Origin: Bosea sp. BIWAKO-01
Lineage (GTDB): Bacteria; Pseudomonadota; Alphaproteobacteria; Rhizobiales; Beijerinckiaceae
Assembly: GCF_001748145.1 (NCBI RefSeq)
Contig: NZ_BCQA01000001.1
Span: forward strand, 1,547,501 to 1,611,500
Reading direction: 5' to 3'
DNA length: 64,000 bases
Made by a program: the position numbers and the translations under genes. Under the pieces are notes generated by a model. That model made no database searches and was not told where the DNA came from. It worked only from the letters and a program-made list of their open reading frames with translations. Position 1 is the stretch's first letter. Each line of letters begins with the position of its first letter. Of the stretch, positions 63,066 to 64,000 are shown piece by piece.

Positions 63066-64000
63066 TCAGCCTGTCGACCGCCCCTTTGCATCGCGCTCGT
63101 AGACGGCAAGGAACGCCTTGCCCATCAACGAGCTTTCGCCATCGATGGCTTTCCGGAGCACGGCGCCCCGGATCGCCTGGATCCCTCCATCCTCGGGCGC
63201 TGCTGAACTCGCGAACTCGGCGAGATGAACGGCGAGGCGCGTCTGGCCGTCCTCGGCCAGCGCTGCGGCCCGCTCGGCCAGTTTCTCGGCACCGCCCGCA
63301 AGCCGAGCCAGCTCCGACGCAAGGTCAGAGGTCTTCGCCGGCTTCAGGTTCGCCGGGTTTCCGTCAAACCAGCCCGCATAGAAATGGTAGATCCCCCGGA
63401 CCAGGAACTCGGGGTCATCATATTTCGGCACGAGATAGGGTTTCGCCAGATAGGCGGCCGGTACCTTGACCGCACGCAGCACCTCGTCGAGCGTCGCGCC
63501 CTTGTTCATCAGCGCGAGTGTCTCGCCAACCAGGTGTTCAAGCGCTTCGGCCCCGTCGCGCAACACCTGCGATGCCCGGCCCTCCCCGACGATGACCGGG
63601 CCATGTCCGGGGATCAGGGTGTCCGGCTTCAGGCGCTCCATCCTGCGCAGGGCGACAGCCCACTCGGCTGCATAGCGCTGGACCTTGCGCGGATTGCCTG
63701 CATTCGGGAAAACCCAGATGACGAAGTCCCCGCTCGCCAGCACGCGCCGCCGCGGCAGCCAGACGAACGTGGCATCGTCGGTCTCGCCACGCCCGTGGAT
63801 GAGTTCGAGCTGTTCGCCACCGATCGCAAGCGACAGCACGTCGTCATAGACGTCATCGGGACGCCGCTGGCCTATCGGATAGACATAGTCCGGCTTGTTG
63901 AACTGCTGCCCCTGCACGATGCTGTTGAAGCCATGGGAGGCTTCATATCGCTCCATCCGGCGTGCGACGTTGCGATGAGCCACAATTCTCGGCCGCGGCC
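63066..64000 (-). CDS. alkyl-sulfatase-like MBL protein (5' part outside window)
   Basis: The gene enters from the right edge; the frame is open to base 64000, so its start and probably the HxHxDH metal motif lie outside. The visible 300-odd residues begin PRIVAHRNVARRMERY and include VLSLAIGGEQLELIHGRGETDDATFVWLPRRRVLASGDFVIW and LIPGHGPVIVG. The alkyl-sulfatase dimerisation region with YAGWFDGNPANLKP follows. These mark the SdsA1/BDS1 family of type III sulfatases. It converges on ugpC, 55 bp apart. Confidence 0.88.
   Translation of the reverse strand, partial: PRPRIVAHRNVARRMERYEASHGFNSIVQGQQFNKPDYVYPIGQRRPDDVYDDVLSLAIGGEQLELIHGRGETDDATFVWLPRRRVLASGDFVIWVFPNAGNPRKVQRYAAEWAVALRRMERLKPDTLIPGHGPVIVGEGRASQVLRDGAEALEHLVGETLALMNKGATLDEVLRAVKVPAAYLAKPYLVPKYDDPEFLVRGIYHFYAGWFDGNPANLKPAKTSDLASELARLAGGAEKLAERAAALAEDGQTRLAVHLAEFASSAAPEDGGIQAIRGAVLRKAIDGESSLMGKAFLAVYERDAKGRSTG

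Overview
The window is about 64 kb of high-GC DNA, read here as alphaproteobacterial chromosome of the order Hyphomicrobiales. Bosea or a close relative is the best guess, by inference. Grounds are the hrcA / rph-rdgB-hemW / LpoA-like / rsmI-yraN-gshB block, an OlsB-type ornithine-lipid acyltransferase, DUF2244 and DUF3297 proteins, and a Ugp importer. Genes are dense, with many ATGA/GTGA stop-start overlaps. I see no prophage, CRISPR array or insertion sequence. There is one tRNA gene, tRNA-Ser(GGA).

Layout. 0-13.9 kb: truncated DHA2 drug exporter, possible recombinase remnant, tRNA-Ser, msrA, an orphan TAXI receptor, yifB, a hybrid histidine kinase, olsB, a queG/SDR/GST cluster, uppP and corA. 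13.9-25 kb: MFS exporter with a C-terminal monooxygenase-like domain, msrQ, a HAD hydrolase, an MFS importer, lepA, an XRE-cupin regulator coupled to an acetyltransferase, a MarR/DUF1772 divergent pair with a striking operator, DUF3297, a periplasmic ankyrin protein and hrcA. 25-32.5 kb: housekeeping genes rph, rdgB, hemW, an LpoA-like lipoprotein, rsmI, yraN, gshB and a MoeB-like gene.

32.7-42.4 kb is one long operon for nucleoside uptake and breakdown: BMP-type binding protein, metallo-hydrolase, ABC ATPase, two permeases, cdd, purine nucleoside phosphorylase, deoC, deoA and a D-2-hydroxyacid dehydrogenase. Together these would import nucleosides, deaminate cytidine, cleave the glycosidic bond and convert deoxyribose 5-phosphate to acetaldehyde and glyceraldehyde 3-phosphate. 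After it come a secreted phytase-like protein, an SPW membrane protein, xylFHG, nth with divergent DUF2244, an HD-GYP protein, a methyltransferase, an Ada-like repair protein and a GT-C-like membrane protein.

54.6-63 kb holds two divergent operons. One is FAH-family hydrolase, PfkB kinase and trans-3-hydroxyproline dehydratase. The other is ugpB-ugpA-creatininase family-ugpE-ugpC. An alkyl-sulfatase-like gene runs off the right edge.

The main non-obvious signal is regulatory. Arrays of 7-bp CTGTCAT-like repeats with an 11-bp period (PHO-box architecture) lie upstream of olsB, the phytase-like gene and ugpB. The window therefore seems to carry three separate phosphate-starvation transcription units, and the creatininase-family gene inside ugp is a candidate new member. 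Other highlights are a 16+16 bp MarR operator and a 20-bp divergent spacer where -10 hexamers on both strands would give leaderless mRNAs for nth and DUF2244.
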